From Galdieria sulphuraria (taxonomy: Eukaryota; Rhodophyta; Bangiophyceae; Galdieriales; Galdieriaceae), in the NCBI RefSeq assembly GCF_000341285.1, contig NW_005178438.1, forward strand, positions 89,848-153,847: DNA of 64,000 bases. The letters are read 5' to 3'. Both the position numbers and the translations under genes were made by a program. Below are positions 35,036 through 45,182 of the stretch, piece after piece. Each line of letters begins with the position of its first letter. Position 1 is the first letter of the stretch. The notes under the pieces are model-generated. The model was given only the letters and a program-made list of their open reading frames with translations. It was not told where the DNA came from and searched no databases.

Positions 35036-35648
35036 ATGGCACGTGTTTCCAACCGATATGCTCAAGTATCTCAAAGTGAAGAAGACGTTGAAGCAGAAGA
35101 CTCTTGGTCGGATACTCGACACTACAATATTTCTCAAGCAACACCATCTTATGCTTGGCGGAAACTTTCAAGGGGCTGGTTTAGAACTTTTGTAACAGGC
35201 ACTGGTGTATTCATGCTTGTGCTGTTTTTTATTGTATTTGCACCTTGGAAAAATCGTGAAGGAGATCTTCCACCCAACGGAGATCGCTTAGGTAGAGCTA
35301 CTTGGACACTCATCCACGTCATGGCTGCAAATTACCCAGCCAATCCTACTCCAGAAGATGAGACACAAGCAACTTCGTTTATAACGGCCTTGGGTCATCT
35401 GTATCCTTGTGATTATTGTGTGGAACATTTTGCTACTTATTTACAACAGCATCCTGTAGAGTAAGTTGGCTAAGTATATCTGTGATATCCTCTAGTTAAA
35501 TGACTTGTGTAGTGTGAGCAGTAGAGAAGCGTTTCTATTGTGGACCTGTGAAGCCCATAATGACGTTCGAAGGCGACAGGGTAAAGTCCTTTTTCCTTGT
35601 AGTATTACAGAATTGGATCAAAGATGGTATGATTGTGGTTGTAGTTGA
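35036..35648 (+). CDS. Membrane-anchored Erv1/ALR-type sulfhydryl oxidase
   Basis: FAD-linked oxidase that makes disulfides. Two exons, 35036-35460 and 35513-35648, 186 residues. The Erv fold is marked by GRATWTLIHVMAANYPANPT, the active-site YPCDYCVEHFATYLQ and LLWTCEAHNDVRRRQGK. Unlike mitochondrial Erv1, an N-terminal 45-residue acidic segment is followed by a membrane helix (FVTGTGVFMLVLFFIVFAPW), as in the yeast ER enzyme Erv2. The C-terminus ends DCGCS, a CxC that could act as the shuttle pair; animal and yeast Erv1 carry an N-terminal CxxC and plant Erv1 a C-terminal CxxxxC. An ER or secretory location is inferred from the anchor. Confidence 0.88.
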
Positions 35649-35882
35649 GGGTAATATATGTGCACTGTATGGATTCTCTGCATATCTATATCTATACTCG
35701 ATATACAGACAGTCTATTCTTCTCTACAAAAATTGTTTACAAATAGGCTAATATATTCTTTGAATAGGGGTTGGGAAGGTAGTAGTAACACATGATGAAC
35801 GTCACGATTGGAAAGAAAAGGGGGATACTTAAATATCCGCTAATAACCCAAATTTTCTAAAGCACACAAGCAGAGGAATGCT

Positions 35883-36424
35883 TTATCGCCAACGAAAGTG
35901 TGCATAAGCTCTATTCTGTTCAGCCAATCTATGTAAATCGTCTCTTCTCTTCTTTGCTCCTCCTGCTCCCTTTGACAATTCTAATAGCTCATTAGCCAAC
36001 CTCACATGTCCATAGTGCTCTTTTCTATCTGCAACAGCTTGCCTACAACGTTGAACTGAGTCTCGACATTTTGAAAGATAATATCTTTGCTCACTTGATG
36101 AAACGAAGGGCCTTGCCTAGTTGTTGTTCTGGCTTCAAAGGAATGGGCACTGCCACCTTTTTTCCGTGGGGATAGTGCGGTATCAACGCCACCAACGGTT
36201 TGGCAATATCTACAGCTCGATGAACGAGGGATAGTGGACTAATAGAAAGTGGATCAAACTGTTTCTTTAGAGACACTTTTTACTCACTCCTTAACTCCGT
36301 GTTTCACCTTCAACTCTCTAAAAGCTTCATCTATCAGCTTGAGTGACACACCTTTTTCGCCATCTCTCATAAATATATTGACCATTTTGCCAATAACTAC
36401 ATCGCTCTTGTAAAGTGAAGACAT
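35883..36424 (-). CDS. Ribosomal protein uS7, probably mitochondrial
   Basis: Bacterial-type small-subunit protein that nucleates assembly of the 30S head. Three exons. MSSLYKSDVVIGKMVNIFMR and DGEKGVSLKLIDEAFREL lead across an intron to DPLSLVHRAVDIAKPLVALI with GKKVAVPIPLKPEQQLGKAL, then RQAVADRKEHYGHVRLANEL with LLELSKGAGGAKKRRDDLHR and AEQNRAYAHFRW at the end, matching the uS7 C-terminus. About 155 residues. There is no obvious presequence. Red-algal plastids usually encode their own uS7, so the nuclear copy is more likely mitochondrial. Confidence 0.88.
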
Positions 36425-36427
36425 TGG

Positions 36428-36447
36428 CCAATCAATCAATCAATCAA
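36428..36447. repeat. AATC repeat just upstream of the uS7 start
   Basis: CCAATCAATCAATCAATCAA on the plus strand, ending 3 bases from the uS7 ATG. The first 18 bases are identical to the repeat upstream of VPS23 at 8910. Confidence 0.9.
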
Positions 36448-36504
36448 GGAAAAATACGATTGTCTTCATTGGCTAAATTCTTCCAACTTGTATAAGAAAC
36501 ACAA

Positions 36505-38399
36505 CTAGGGATCCAATAATAATTTTCGTTGTCTATCCGCTTCTTCTTTGCTATTCTTACATACAGTAGGGATCAAATTCTTGGGTCTACAAATGGAAAC
36601 AAATTCTCTCAGCTCAGAAAAACTACTGTGTTCACTGTAAGGAACACCATACAATACACAGTTTTGTTTGAGTTGTCTGGTCAAAATACCAGGTTTCAGG
36701 TTACCATAGGAACGGAGCATCTTCTTTCCAGTATAAGACCAACCGGTAGGCCGGAAAGCAACAAAAGTATTGTATCTCGTGGCGTAATTTTTGGCAATTT
36801 CTCTCATCCCGCCAAAACTTACGGTTCTCATATCTACAACATGTAAACGAGAAGCAGAGGGTTCTGTCGTTAGCAAGTTTTGGACATTTTCTGGTAACGA
36901 AAGATGATTCAAAATTCGATATTTTCTCTTATCCACATACACCTTTTCATTCAGTCGTTCCGCAACATGAAGAAATACCTTCTCCTATATATATAATGAC
37001 ATTCAATGGTTCTCTCTATGACAAGATGACCAACCAACCTTTCCTATTTGATAAGTGCCAAATAAAAATAGGACTCGAGAATGGAAAGATTCTGCTTTCA
37101 CAGCTTCCAATACTGCCTCGACAGCTTCTTGTTGAGAAGGAAAGTCATATCGTGGATTGCAATAAGTCGTGTCGAGAAATAAATAGTCTAAACAACTTTT
37201 ACCAAACATTTGGGGAATCTGAGAGTGCAATTCAATTGAATAACGAAAATCTCCGGTATGAAGAATCAATTCCTTTGTCTGCCAAACAAAAAACAGAAAC
37301 ATGACACTTCCTGGACAATGATTGGCATCTAATACGGTAACAGTGGCACCCATCGTTCCTCGAGTAGATTTTCCTTCATCTTGAACATAACAACTTTGAT
37401 TGAGCTCTAATACACAAATATATTCATCTTTAACTCCCAATTGAGACCGAATCAATGATGCAGTAATACGACTACAGAAAATGACACCTGCTTGAAATCG
37501 ACTAGTAAGACCCATAGTATGATCCTTTTGGACATCAGCAACATATATTGGTTGACATGTTCCAACAATTATCACTTACGGAATGGAAATGAGATAGAAA
37601 AAACTGACGACAGTCACCTTGACCCGCCATCTTAAAAGAGTCAACAGTAAAACTGGTTCCCGGAACTCGTTTAGAAAAAGGGTGTCCTTTGCTCTTTTTG
37701 TCTTGTACGCTGGCAGTTTCTATCATATTTACATTATTATGATTTGCATAAAATATTGGATACAGTTTTCTCTCTGCACCACTTGGCTCTTTTGGAGCCC
37801 TACTACTCATTGGTGATTTGTTCTTCAAACTTTGAGACTCATGACTTGGAAGAGCATTATTTGGATCATCTTTGCAAACACTCTTATCTGAAGAGAGATG
37901 TAAACTTGCAAGTGATAGACAAGTGTTTCCTCCATCCGTTGCAAAAGTCGGTGGAAACTCACAATCACTCAAGTTTTGAATTATTTTCTTTCTTGCACCC
38001 AAAGTATGGACACCGATGGTCTTCAAGGTTTCTTCGTCCAAAGTCTTGAGTGTTGCCAGTGAATCAATTCCATGTGCCACCAATATATCTTCGTAGTACT
38101 CCAGTTGGAGAGAAAGCAACCAAGCTCTCAAAAATAGCCTCTCCTCGACAATAGGATTGGCATCCTTATCATCATTAGAATCCACTGCGAAGTTTAGCAA
38201 AAGTCAAGGAAAAGTGGATGTGCTTGAGTTGTCAAAGTGTCTTACCTCTTTTCTTTTGTACAGTTACGGGACTTGACAAGACATCCAAAAGGTTCATTTG
38301 CGTACTAGAACCATTCTTTGTAGCTACTTTGCGAACAACATGCGGTGGTGTTTTCCATCCGAACACTTGACGAGAGCGCTTTTTTTCAGTGTTTGACAT
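36505..38399 (-). CDS. SAM-domain SNM1/PSO2-type DNA crosslink repair nuclease
   Basis: Metallo-beta-lactamase/beta-CASP 5' exonuclease of the DRMBL family, acting in interstrand crosslink repair. Four or five exons. The N-terminus (MSNTEKKRSRQVFGWKTPPH) is basic. It is followed by a SAM domain: RAWLLSLQLEYYEDILVAHG with LKTLDEETLKTIGVHTLGAR and KKIIQNL. The nuclease part has KRVPGTSFTVDSF, the zinc motif FFLSHFHSDHTMGLT (split by an intron), TVLDANHCPGSVMFLF, ILHTGDFRYS, LFLDTTY and C-terminal VPYSEHSSFSELREF. SAM plus SNM1 architecture is also found in plants. The start at 38399 is 15 bp from the TatA start on the other strand. Confidence 0.92.
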
Positions 38400-38414
38400 G
38401 TTTTCAAATCAAAC

Positions 38415-38963
38415 ATGAAAACCAAAGAATGGAGTGAAACCACATTATTTTTCAAGATTTTGATGTTTGTGGATCCGATCTCGATTCCCCAAAGAAGCAC
38501 AAGACTTTGTCGTTGTCTGGCAAGTTCTCCAAATAGAAAATATTTTATTTTGTACCATGGTGTGAATAAGAACTTGCTATTTCCTAATTATATTCTGGAA
38601 CGGAAGCGACGGAAACACTCTTCAGCCATTTTCTCCACAAGTATGGGACTCTTTGGTTTAGGCTGGCCTGAAATTGCCGTCGTTGTTGTTGTTGGTACCC
38701 TTATTTTTGGACCAAAGAAAATATCAGAGCTTGGAAAAGATTTAGGGAAAGTTGTGGGTAGTATGAAACAGGCTACTAGCGAGTTTGCTGAAGGTATGGA
38801 GGAAAGCTTAAAAGAAACTGAAGAACGGCGGAAAGGACAGAAGGCTTCTTCTGAAAGTGATGAACAAAACAAAGTTCAAAGTATCAACCCAAGTTTAAAG
38901 GAACAAGTTTATGACGTCCACTGTGAAAAATCGGATAGTGAAAAGGAAACCAAATACTATTGA
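38415..38963 (+). CDS. TATA: Twin-arginine translocase TatA/Tha4, plastid-targeted
   Basis: Pore-forming subunit of the thylakoid delta-pH/Tat pathway. Intronless, 182 residues at most. About 75 residues of basic, Ser-rich leader (LCRCLASSPNRKYFILYHG, ERKRRKHSSAIFSTS) precede the mature protein, MGLFGLGWPEIAVVVVVGTL with IFGPKKISELGKDLGKVVGS and an amphipathic helix MKQATSEFAEGMEESLKET. The tail is charged and disordered. The FGP hinge after the single membrane helix is diagnostic. The first ATG at 38415 is used; the one at 38466 (MFVDPIS) would leave more promoter and still encode a transit peptide. Confidence 0.93.
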   Translation: MKTKEWSETTLFFKILMFVDPISIPQRSTRLCRCLASSPNRKYFILYHGVNKNLLFPNYILERKRRKHSSAIFSTSMGLFGLGWPEIAVVVVVGTLIFGPKKISELGKDLGKVVGSMKQATSEFAEGMEESLKETEERRKGQKASSESDEQNKVQSINPSLKEQVYDVHCEKSDSEKETKYY

Positions 38964-39425
38964 TGTTGTTCATACGGACCTTTTTGACCGATAAAGCTTT
39001 TTGTCTTGTTAACAGTTGGTTATGTTTTGGTATTTGGAGTGGTCCATTGTATTATCTTCTGAATGATGATAGTTTCTCATAGAGAAACACTTTTAGGAAT
39101 AGAGTCGTATTATCCAACTCTCGTTCTCTGCACATAATAACTGAGCAAAATTTAATTATTCTTACTTCTTCCATCATCCATAAATATTGGAGTGTAGAAT
39201 ACTTGCTATAGTTATCCAATATCATCAGTTCTGTTTCATTTGATATTTTGTTCGTAACTCATTCTACTACAACCTGATAAATAAAGTTGCAGTGGAACAA
39301 TTGGTTATTGGAAGTACAAAATAGATGGAATGCATTCCTCGGCGTTTTCTGTCAATTTAATAATAAATAGACAAAAAGAAGAACAGTCGGTTTAAAGAAT
39401 TTCTTATTTGGTAATTGCTTGTTGC
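38964..39425. other. Spacer TatA/NDUFS8
   Basis: About 460 bases between two plus-strand genes, AT-rich. It holds the TatA 3' UTR and the NDUFS8 promoter. Nothing else recognised. Confidence 0.5.
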
Positions 39426-40238
39426 ATGTCCAGAATTTCACTATTTCGGAAGACGGTTGCCAACTTGAAGAACAGGGGAGCAAGACAACGTACAAGTTGG
39501 GTTTCAGAATATCCCCTATCTATCAGTGCAATCTTTTCACGAAACTTCTTCTCAAAGCCCCTAAATGAAGGTATATGCCCATATTCTTCTTTAACAAAAA
39601 ACCCAACCCTTGGTTGCTAGGACAGTCCCCTTCTTCTTCTTCTTCCGAAAGTGTGAAGAAGACACAACCTCAAGGAACTTCTTCGGAAAGAGTCCCTACC
39701 TGGAAAGAACGTAAGTTGCTCATCTCTTGAACTTGAACACTTCTCAATACACATAGTTGTGGACGCTACCGCAACCACTCTATTTGCGACAGAAATGGTA
39801 CGAGGACTTATGATGACACTCCAGTATTTCTTCCAGCCTGCGGTTACCCTCAACTATCCCAGTGAAAAGGGACCACTTTCTCCACGGTTTAGAGGAGAAC
39901 ACGCTCTCCGAAGATACCCTTCAGGAGAAGAACGATGCATAGCTTGCAAGTTATGTGAGGCAATATGTCCTGCTCAAGCAATTACTATTGAAGCGGAACC
40001 TCGACCCGATGGTTCAAGAAGAACCACGAGGTATGATATTGATATGACCAAATGCATTTATTGTGGAATGTGCCAAGAAGCTTGTCCAGTGGATGCCATA
40101 GTAGAAGGTCCCAATTTTGAGTACGCAACAGAAACTCATGAAGAGTTGTTGTATAATAAAGAAAAGCTGTTGCGGAATGGTGATCGCTGGGAGACAGAAA
40201 TTGCAAAGAATTTAGAAGCTGAAGCTATGTATCGTTGA
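39426..40238 (+). CDS. NDUFS8: Mitochondrial complex I subunit NDUFS8 (TYKY, 23 kDa)
   Basis: Carries clusters N6a and N6b of NADH:ubiquinone oxidoreductase. Three exons; the first encodes a classic basic presequence, [20 protein letters not shown]. Exon 2 is a Ser-rich linker ([18 protein letters not shown]). Exon 3 starts [20 protein letters not shown] with [20 protein letters not shown] and the two 4Fe-4S motifs [12 protein letters not shown] and [12 protein letters not shown], ending [19 protein letters not shown] as in the family. The start is the ATG at 39426; the open frame continues upstream only from TTG. Convergent with METTL18, 110 bp between stops. Confidence 0.96.
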
Positions 40239-40348
40239 TAAAGTTGTTTATTGTGTGTCTTGATACTTCAGTTACTATTGTGGTAGAGAACATGTGCAAC
40301 TTGTCCTAGGAGCTTTTGAGTTTGTCTCAGTAGAAACCAACAACTTGG

Positions 40349-41185
40349 TTACATTTCTGTATGCAAATATTTCTTTGATACTGTTGCCTTTTTCACTTGT
40401 AATATTTCTCTCACGTTACTTTTGCCATCTTGTATTCTATGCACACAAACACATGAAAGTTTTCGAGAATCGATAAACGAATGAAATGCCTCTGTACCAC
40501 CACCTACTCCGAAATAGAAACATTTTCCTGAAAAATACGCAACTCCACCGTCTTTCAAGAGATATTCAAGACAATTGCATAACAAAGGAAATAATTCCAC
40601 ACGATAAACGATTTCTGAAGCAAGTATCAAGTCATATTTTTCCTTTAGTTGACAATGAAACAAACAACTCCAGTCGCCTGCTAGAAACAAGGAGTTGGCA
40701 GCTTTTAAAGTACAATCATTGAATATGATATTTGGAAATAATACTTGCGTTATAACTGGCATATTAAAGTCTTGAAAGTCCATCTTTACTCCTTCCTGAA
40801 GAGCAAATATACCTGGTAAACCGTGGCCACAACCAAGCTCCAAACCTTGTTCAACATCAAGACAGTCATTGCTATCTAGATACTCTATAAGATCAATGGC
40901 ACCTTCCCAGAGCTTGAAACCTCCTTCATAGACACCACTGATAATGTCCTGACAGTGCTGGTCGACTCTAAAATACTTGCTGGTAAGTTCTACAGATTTT
41001 CTCTTCCATAAAGTACGACGATTATTTATAATAACTTTTTCGGTTTCATATGAAACCCCAGTAGGAAAGTTGCTGGGAACTGTGCAATATTCCAAACTTG
41101 TACTGTTGTGCTGTTGTTCAAAAGTGGAATTACAAAAACTCGAAGAAGAAGATGTCTTCTCGGCAAAGTTAAATCGGAAAGCCAT
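40349..41185 (-). CDS. METTL18: METTL18/HPM1-type protein histidine methyltransferase
   Basis: SAM-dependent methyltransferase family whose known member modifies a histidine of ribosomal protein uL3. Single exon, about 278 residues. The ATG at 41185 is preferred over 41221 because it yields MAFRFNFAEK, matching the MTFQFNF start of human METTL18. Blocks: IISGVYEGGFKLWEGAIDLI, the SAM-binding GLELGCGHGLPGIFAL, VKMDFQDFNMPVITQV, FLAGDWSCLF, KYDLILASEIVY and YFGVGGGTEAFHSFI. The GVYEGGxKxWE and YFGVGGG motifs are specific for this family. The start lies 79 bp after the PEP synthase stop on the same strand. Confidence 0.92.
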   Translation of the reverse strand: MAFRFNFAEKTSSSSSFCNSTFEQQHNSTSLEYCTVPSNFPTGVSYETEKVIINNRRTLWKRKSVELTSKYFRVDQHCQDIISGVYEGGFKLWEGAIDLIEYLDSNDCLDVEQGLELGCGHGLPGIFALQEGVKMDFQDFNMPVITQVLFPNIIFNDCTLKAANSLFLAGDWSCLFHCQLKEKYDLILASEIVYRVELFPLLCNCLEYLLKDGGVAYFSGKCFYFGVGGGTEAFHSFIDSRKLSCVCVHRIQDGKSNVREILQVKKATVSKKYLHTEM

Positions 41186-41263
41186 TGTGACATACAAAAT
41201 CTCACAACAATTTTTACTCATGGAAGACAAGTCCCAATACAAGAAGACTAAAAAGATAACTTC

Positions 41264-43999
41264 TCAGGGCTCTAATACTTCTAACTTTCTAGGCTCCAAG
41301 CCCATCTTACTCTCCAATTCAAGTATACGTAACGTAGTTTTAGGTATAACATCTGGAGTCAATGACAAGCTGTCGATACCTTGTCGTACGAGGAACTCGG
41401 CAAAGTCAGGATAGTCACTTGGACCTTGACCACAAATACCCACTTTCCTCTTAGCGTGATGTGCTTCTGAAATAACTTGTTGAATCATTTTCAAAACGGC
41501 AGGATTGCGTTCATCATACAAATGAGCAATGATTTCATTGTCCCTATCCAGACCCAATACCAAAGAAGTCAAGTCATTGGAGCCAATACTGAATCCATCA
41601 AATATTTTAGCAAATAAATCTGCCATAATTACATTCGAAGGTATTTCGCACATCACATAAAGCTCCAATCCATTCTCACCTCGTTTCAAGCCTTGTGAAG
41701 CCATCAGTTCTTGCACTCGAATGCCTTCTTCTACAGTACGGCAAAACGGAATCATTATCTTGACATTCTTCAATCCCATCTCGTCTCTCACTCTCTTGAG
41801 TGCTTTACATTCCAAAATAAATCCTTCCTTATAACGAGGGTCATAGTATCTTGAAGCTCCACGGAAACCAATCATTGGGTTGTGTTCCTCAGGTTCATAG
41901 GCAGTTCCTCCAACTAGATTACCATATTCATTTGTCTTAAAGTCGGATAACCGAACTATAATATCATTTGGATAGAAGGCTGTAGCCAACTACTTCCATT
42001 CAGAAACAAGGAATAAAAATGGCTCCAATAACTTACCATTGCAATCCCAAAAGCTAACTTTTCTACAAAAAACTGAGCCTTGTCTTTGTAACCAACGGTC
42101 TTCTTATCAATAATTCGTTTGACTTCTTCATCTTGCTGGTCATAATACAAAAGTGCCAAGGGATGTATGCCAATGTAATTATTAATAATGAATTCTTCTC
42201 TTGCAAGACCGACACCATCGTTCGGTATTCGAGACATCTTGAAGGCTTCGGAAGGATTAGCAAGGTTCATCATGATCTTTGTTCTTGGTCGTATTTCATT
42301 CGGAATTTCCATTTTCTCGCAAACAAATTCTAGTTTGCCTTGATAAACCTTACCAACTTCTATGCAAACATTTCAATGCTACCAACTTTAAAAACAACAA
42401 TAAAAAGACTAACCTCCACCTGCACAGCTTACGGTAATATCCTCACCATCCTTGATGACTTTGGTTCCTTTATCTGTGCCTACAATGGCAGGTATTCCAA
42501 TTTCTCTGCAAACTATAGCCGCATGACAAGTGCGCCCTCCTTTATTTGTTACGATGGCAGCAGCAGTTTTCATAACAGGCTCCCAATCAGGATCAGTCAT
42601 TTCTGTAACTAAAATATTACCAGGCACAAAAACTCGAATGTCTTTTGTAGATTGGATAATCTGAGCTTTTCCTGATGCCATTTTGGACCCTATCGCTCTT
42701 CCAGTGATAAGTGTAACGAGCTTAGATTCATCAGTCTTGAGATAATAATTTTCAAACACATTTGCAATCTTGTTTCTCTTTGTTGAATGAGCTGTTTCAG
42801 GTCTAGCTTGGACAAGGAACAATTCACCAGTGACTGCATCCTTCGCCCACTCGATATCCATTTGTACGGCATTGTCATATACAATCTGTGAATAGTGACG
42901 TTGAATGCGAACTGCCCATTTCGCTAGTTGCAAGATTTCTTCATTCTCTAACGCAAAGCGCTCACGATATTCCTTCGGGACAGGAACAATTTTTGTAGTT
43001 GGATTCTTGCTCAAAGTTCCATTGGGACCATTTTCTGAAGCAGCATAAATCATTTTTGTGTCTTTCGAACCTATAGTCTTTTGGATGATGGGACATGGCG
43101 CAGTTTCCAAACTTTCCTTAAATACATAGTATTCATCTGGATTTACATGCCTATGAAAACAAGCGTTCAATAAAAAGACAAATCTTTGGAGTAGAAATGC
43201 ATTTACCCTTGTACAACATTCTCTCCCAGTCCTTGAGAACAATGGAGTTAACACAAAACTATACCCAAAGGCAATCCAGAAACTTACCGTAAGATGCAGT
43301 CAGAAAGACAACCTTATCAAATCCAGTTTCCGTATCTAAAGTGAACATTACACCAGAACAAGCATTTCCAGCATCGACCATTCTTTGTATTCCCACAGCC
43401 AAAGCAATTGAATTTTGTTCAAAGCCAAACTCTGCTCTATAGCATATTGCTCGATGCACAAATACAGAAGCATAACATTCCTTCAATGCACTTAACAGAT
43501 GGCTTTTCCCTCTCACGTTAAGAATGGTCTCATATTGCCCTGCAAAACTAGTGCCAGGTAAGTCTTCTGCCGTTGCACTGCTACGTACTGCCACTGGGAG
43601 GTTCTCTACACCTTCTCTTTTGCACAGGTTCTCGTATGCTGAGAGTACTTCTGCTTCTACTTCACTTGGAAGTGTGCTCTTTCTAATGGCTTCTCTTAAC
43701 TGCTCTGCTTTTTGTGCCAGCGCTTCGTGTTTATGAAGGTTTTCTTTATTCTCGAGCCATTTTGAAAGCTCATTTATTTGCTGAGACAAGTTGGCGTGGT
43801 CTAGAAAGCGCCTGTAGGCCTTGGCTGACACGGCAAACCCAAAAGGAACCCGTATGCCAACCTTTTGAAGCTGGTTAACCATCTCACCCAGTGATGCAAC
43901 CTTCCCACCAACATATTCTGTATCTGTAGCACTAATTTCGTCAAACCATAGGATGTTCTTGGAAGCTTTATTATTCTGAGTAACCTTTGAAGTCGTCAT
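41264..43999 (-). CDS. ppsA: Phosphoenolpyruvate synthase (pyruvate, water dikinase), bacterial type
   Basis: Makes PEP from pyruvate and ATP with release of AMP and phosphate. Four exons. The N-terminal nucleotide domain has DTEYVGGKVASLGEMVNQLQ, VGIRVPFGFAVSAKAYRRFL, LPVAVRSSATAEDLPGTSFA and CSGVMFTLDTETGFDKVVF. The mobile phosphohistidine domain has AIVTNKGGRTCHAAIVCREI. The PEP/pyruvate barrel has NDGVGLAREEFIINNYIGIH, NPMIGFRGASRYY, MCEIPSNV, FSIGSNDLTSLVLGLDRD and KVGICGQGPSDYPDF with the catalytic Cys. About 850 residues. The sequence follows PEP synthase rather than PPDK. No transit peptide (MTTSKVTQNNKASKNILWFD), so cytosolic. An origin by gene transfer from bacteria is likely. Confidence 0.93.
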
Positions 44000-44167
44000 T
44001 GTCAGTTAAAAAATTTCTACAAATGTCCTTTTTGAAACATCACAATTACTCTTAGTTTGTACCTCGTGGATGTTTCTACAGCGGCCCTCATTGAGGAGTA
44101 GAAAAGTAGAAACGGATTAGGGTTTTCTACCCTTTTCGACAACGCACCCTCACAATCACAACGGCGA

Positions 44168-44353
44168 ATGTGCGCCGTCCGTCCATTTTGTACCAAATGT
44201 CTTGCGGAACTCTACAATGGAAAAGTTTTGGTGGCTTTGGCGTCTCTACAAGTTGGCTTTTTTATTGCTGGGATGTTTAGTATTGGAGCATTTGTCACTT
44301 TTCTCCTTTACAAAAACGAAAGCAAGAATTGTGTTAGTGAAAAGTTACTTTAA
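44168..44353 (+). CDS. Possible small single-span membrane protein
   Basis: 61-codon open frame that starts 168 bp from the divergent PEP synthase start. It reads MCAVRPFCTKCLAELYNGKV, then a hydrophobic helix (FFIAGMFSIGAFVTFLLY) and a short polar end. Two CxxC-like Cys are near the start. No family is recognised. The spacing fits the divergent-pair habit of this genome, but the product could also be chance or the first exon of something longer. Confidence 0.35.
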   Translation: MCAVRPFCTKCLAELYNGKVLVALASLQVGFFIAGMFSIGAFVTFLLYKNESKNCVSEKLL

Positions 44354-44440
44354 GTCTCCTTTTATTCAACCACCGATGCTGTAAACTCATTTGAGCCACA
44401 TGACAGCTATTATCAACGTCACAGGAACTCTTTGAGTAGT

Positions 44441-44927
44441 CTAGAAAAGCAAGTGAATATTTGGTTTGAACACTGCAAAGTCTGCAACTAGTGTATCCAT
44501 GTTTTCATACACAGATAGGTTTGTGTCAATCTTTGTATTTATGTCGACACACTGTTGTGTCTCATTCACACTTATTGCTTCTAGTATATTACATGGTTGC
44601 CTCCTATAATTGAGACAATAGCGTTTAAATGCTTGTAATATTGAAAAATTGGCTGTCCGTCTACAAACGAGCGTAAACTGCTGCCAGTTTTGATCCCCTT
44701 CTGTTACAATTTTCTTCATGAAAATGTGAACACTCAAAAATAAACTACTTGCAACTCAAAAAACAAATTTTAGAATATATGGCAGTCGAAGAGGATGGAT
44801 CCAACATATGAGTCATGAAACTGATAATATCCGACGAATCTTTAAGACTAGGAACAGGTATTTCATAAACTACGTTGCAGATGATGCATCCCAACGGCAA
44901 GGAGTTTGTAAGAGTTGTGTATAGCAT
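44441..44927 (-). CDS. Hypothetical protein, two possible exons
   Basis: Two minus-strand open segments, 44745-44927 (MLYTTLTNSLPLGCIICNVV, EIPVPSLKDSSDIISFMTHM) and 44441-44737 (TEGDQNWQQFTLVCRRTANF, SILQAFKRYCLNYRRQPCN), separated by a GT...AG-like stretch. Composition looks coding, but the exact junction is unclear and no domain is recognised. Confidence 0.35.
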
Positions 44928-45182
44928 TAGGCACTTGTATAGTCTTTGCTAACTGTCCTTCCAATCAACAAATGATATACAACAACTTTGAAAATGGGAA
45001 AATCGTAACCACGCTTCTCAATTTCCATCTTAGTATTCCATCTCATTTTAGGATTCTTGATGAGCACAGCTTAGTGGTGCAAACAAAGAATTTTTCACAA
45101 GCTAATAAGAAAATATGCAATTTTAAAAGTATACTATAACAAAAAAGGATTCAGTTCTTTCGCACGCATATTTACAGATTGT

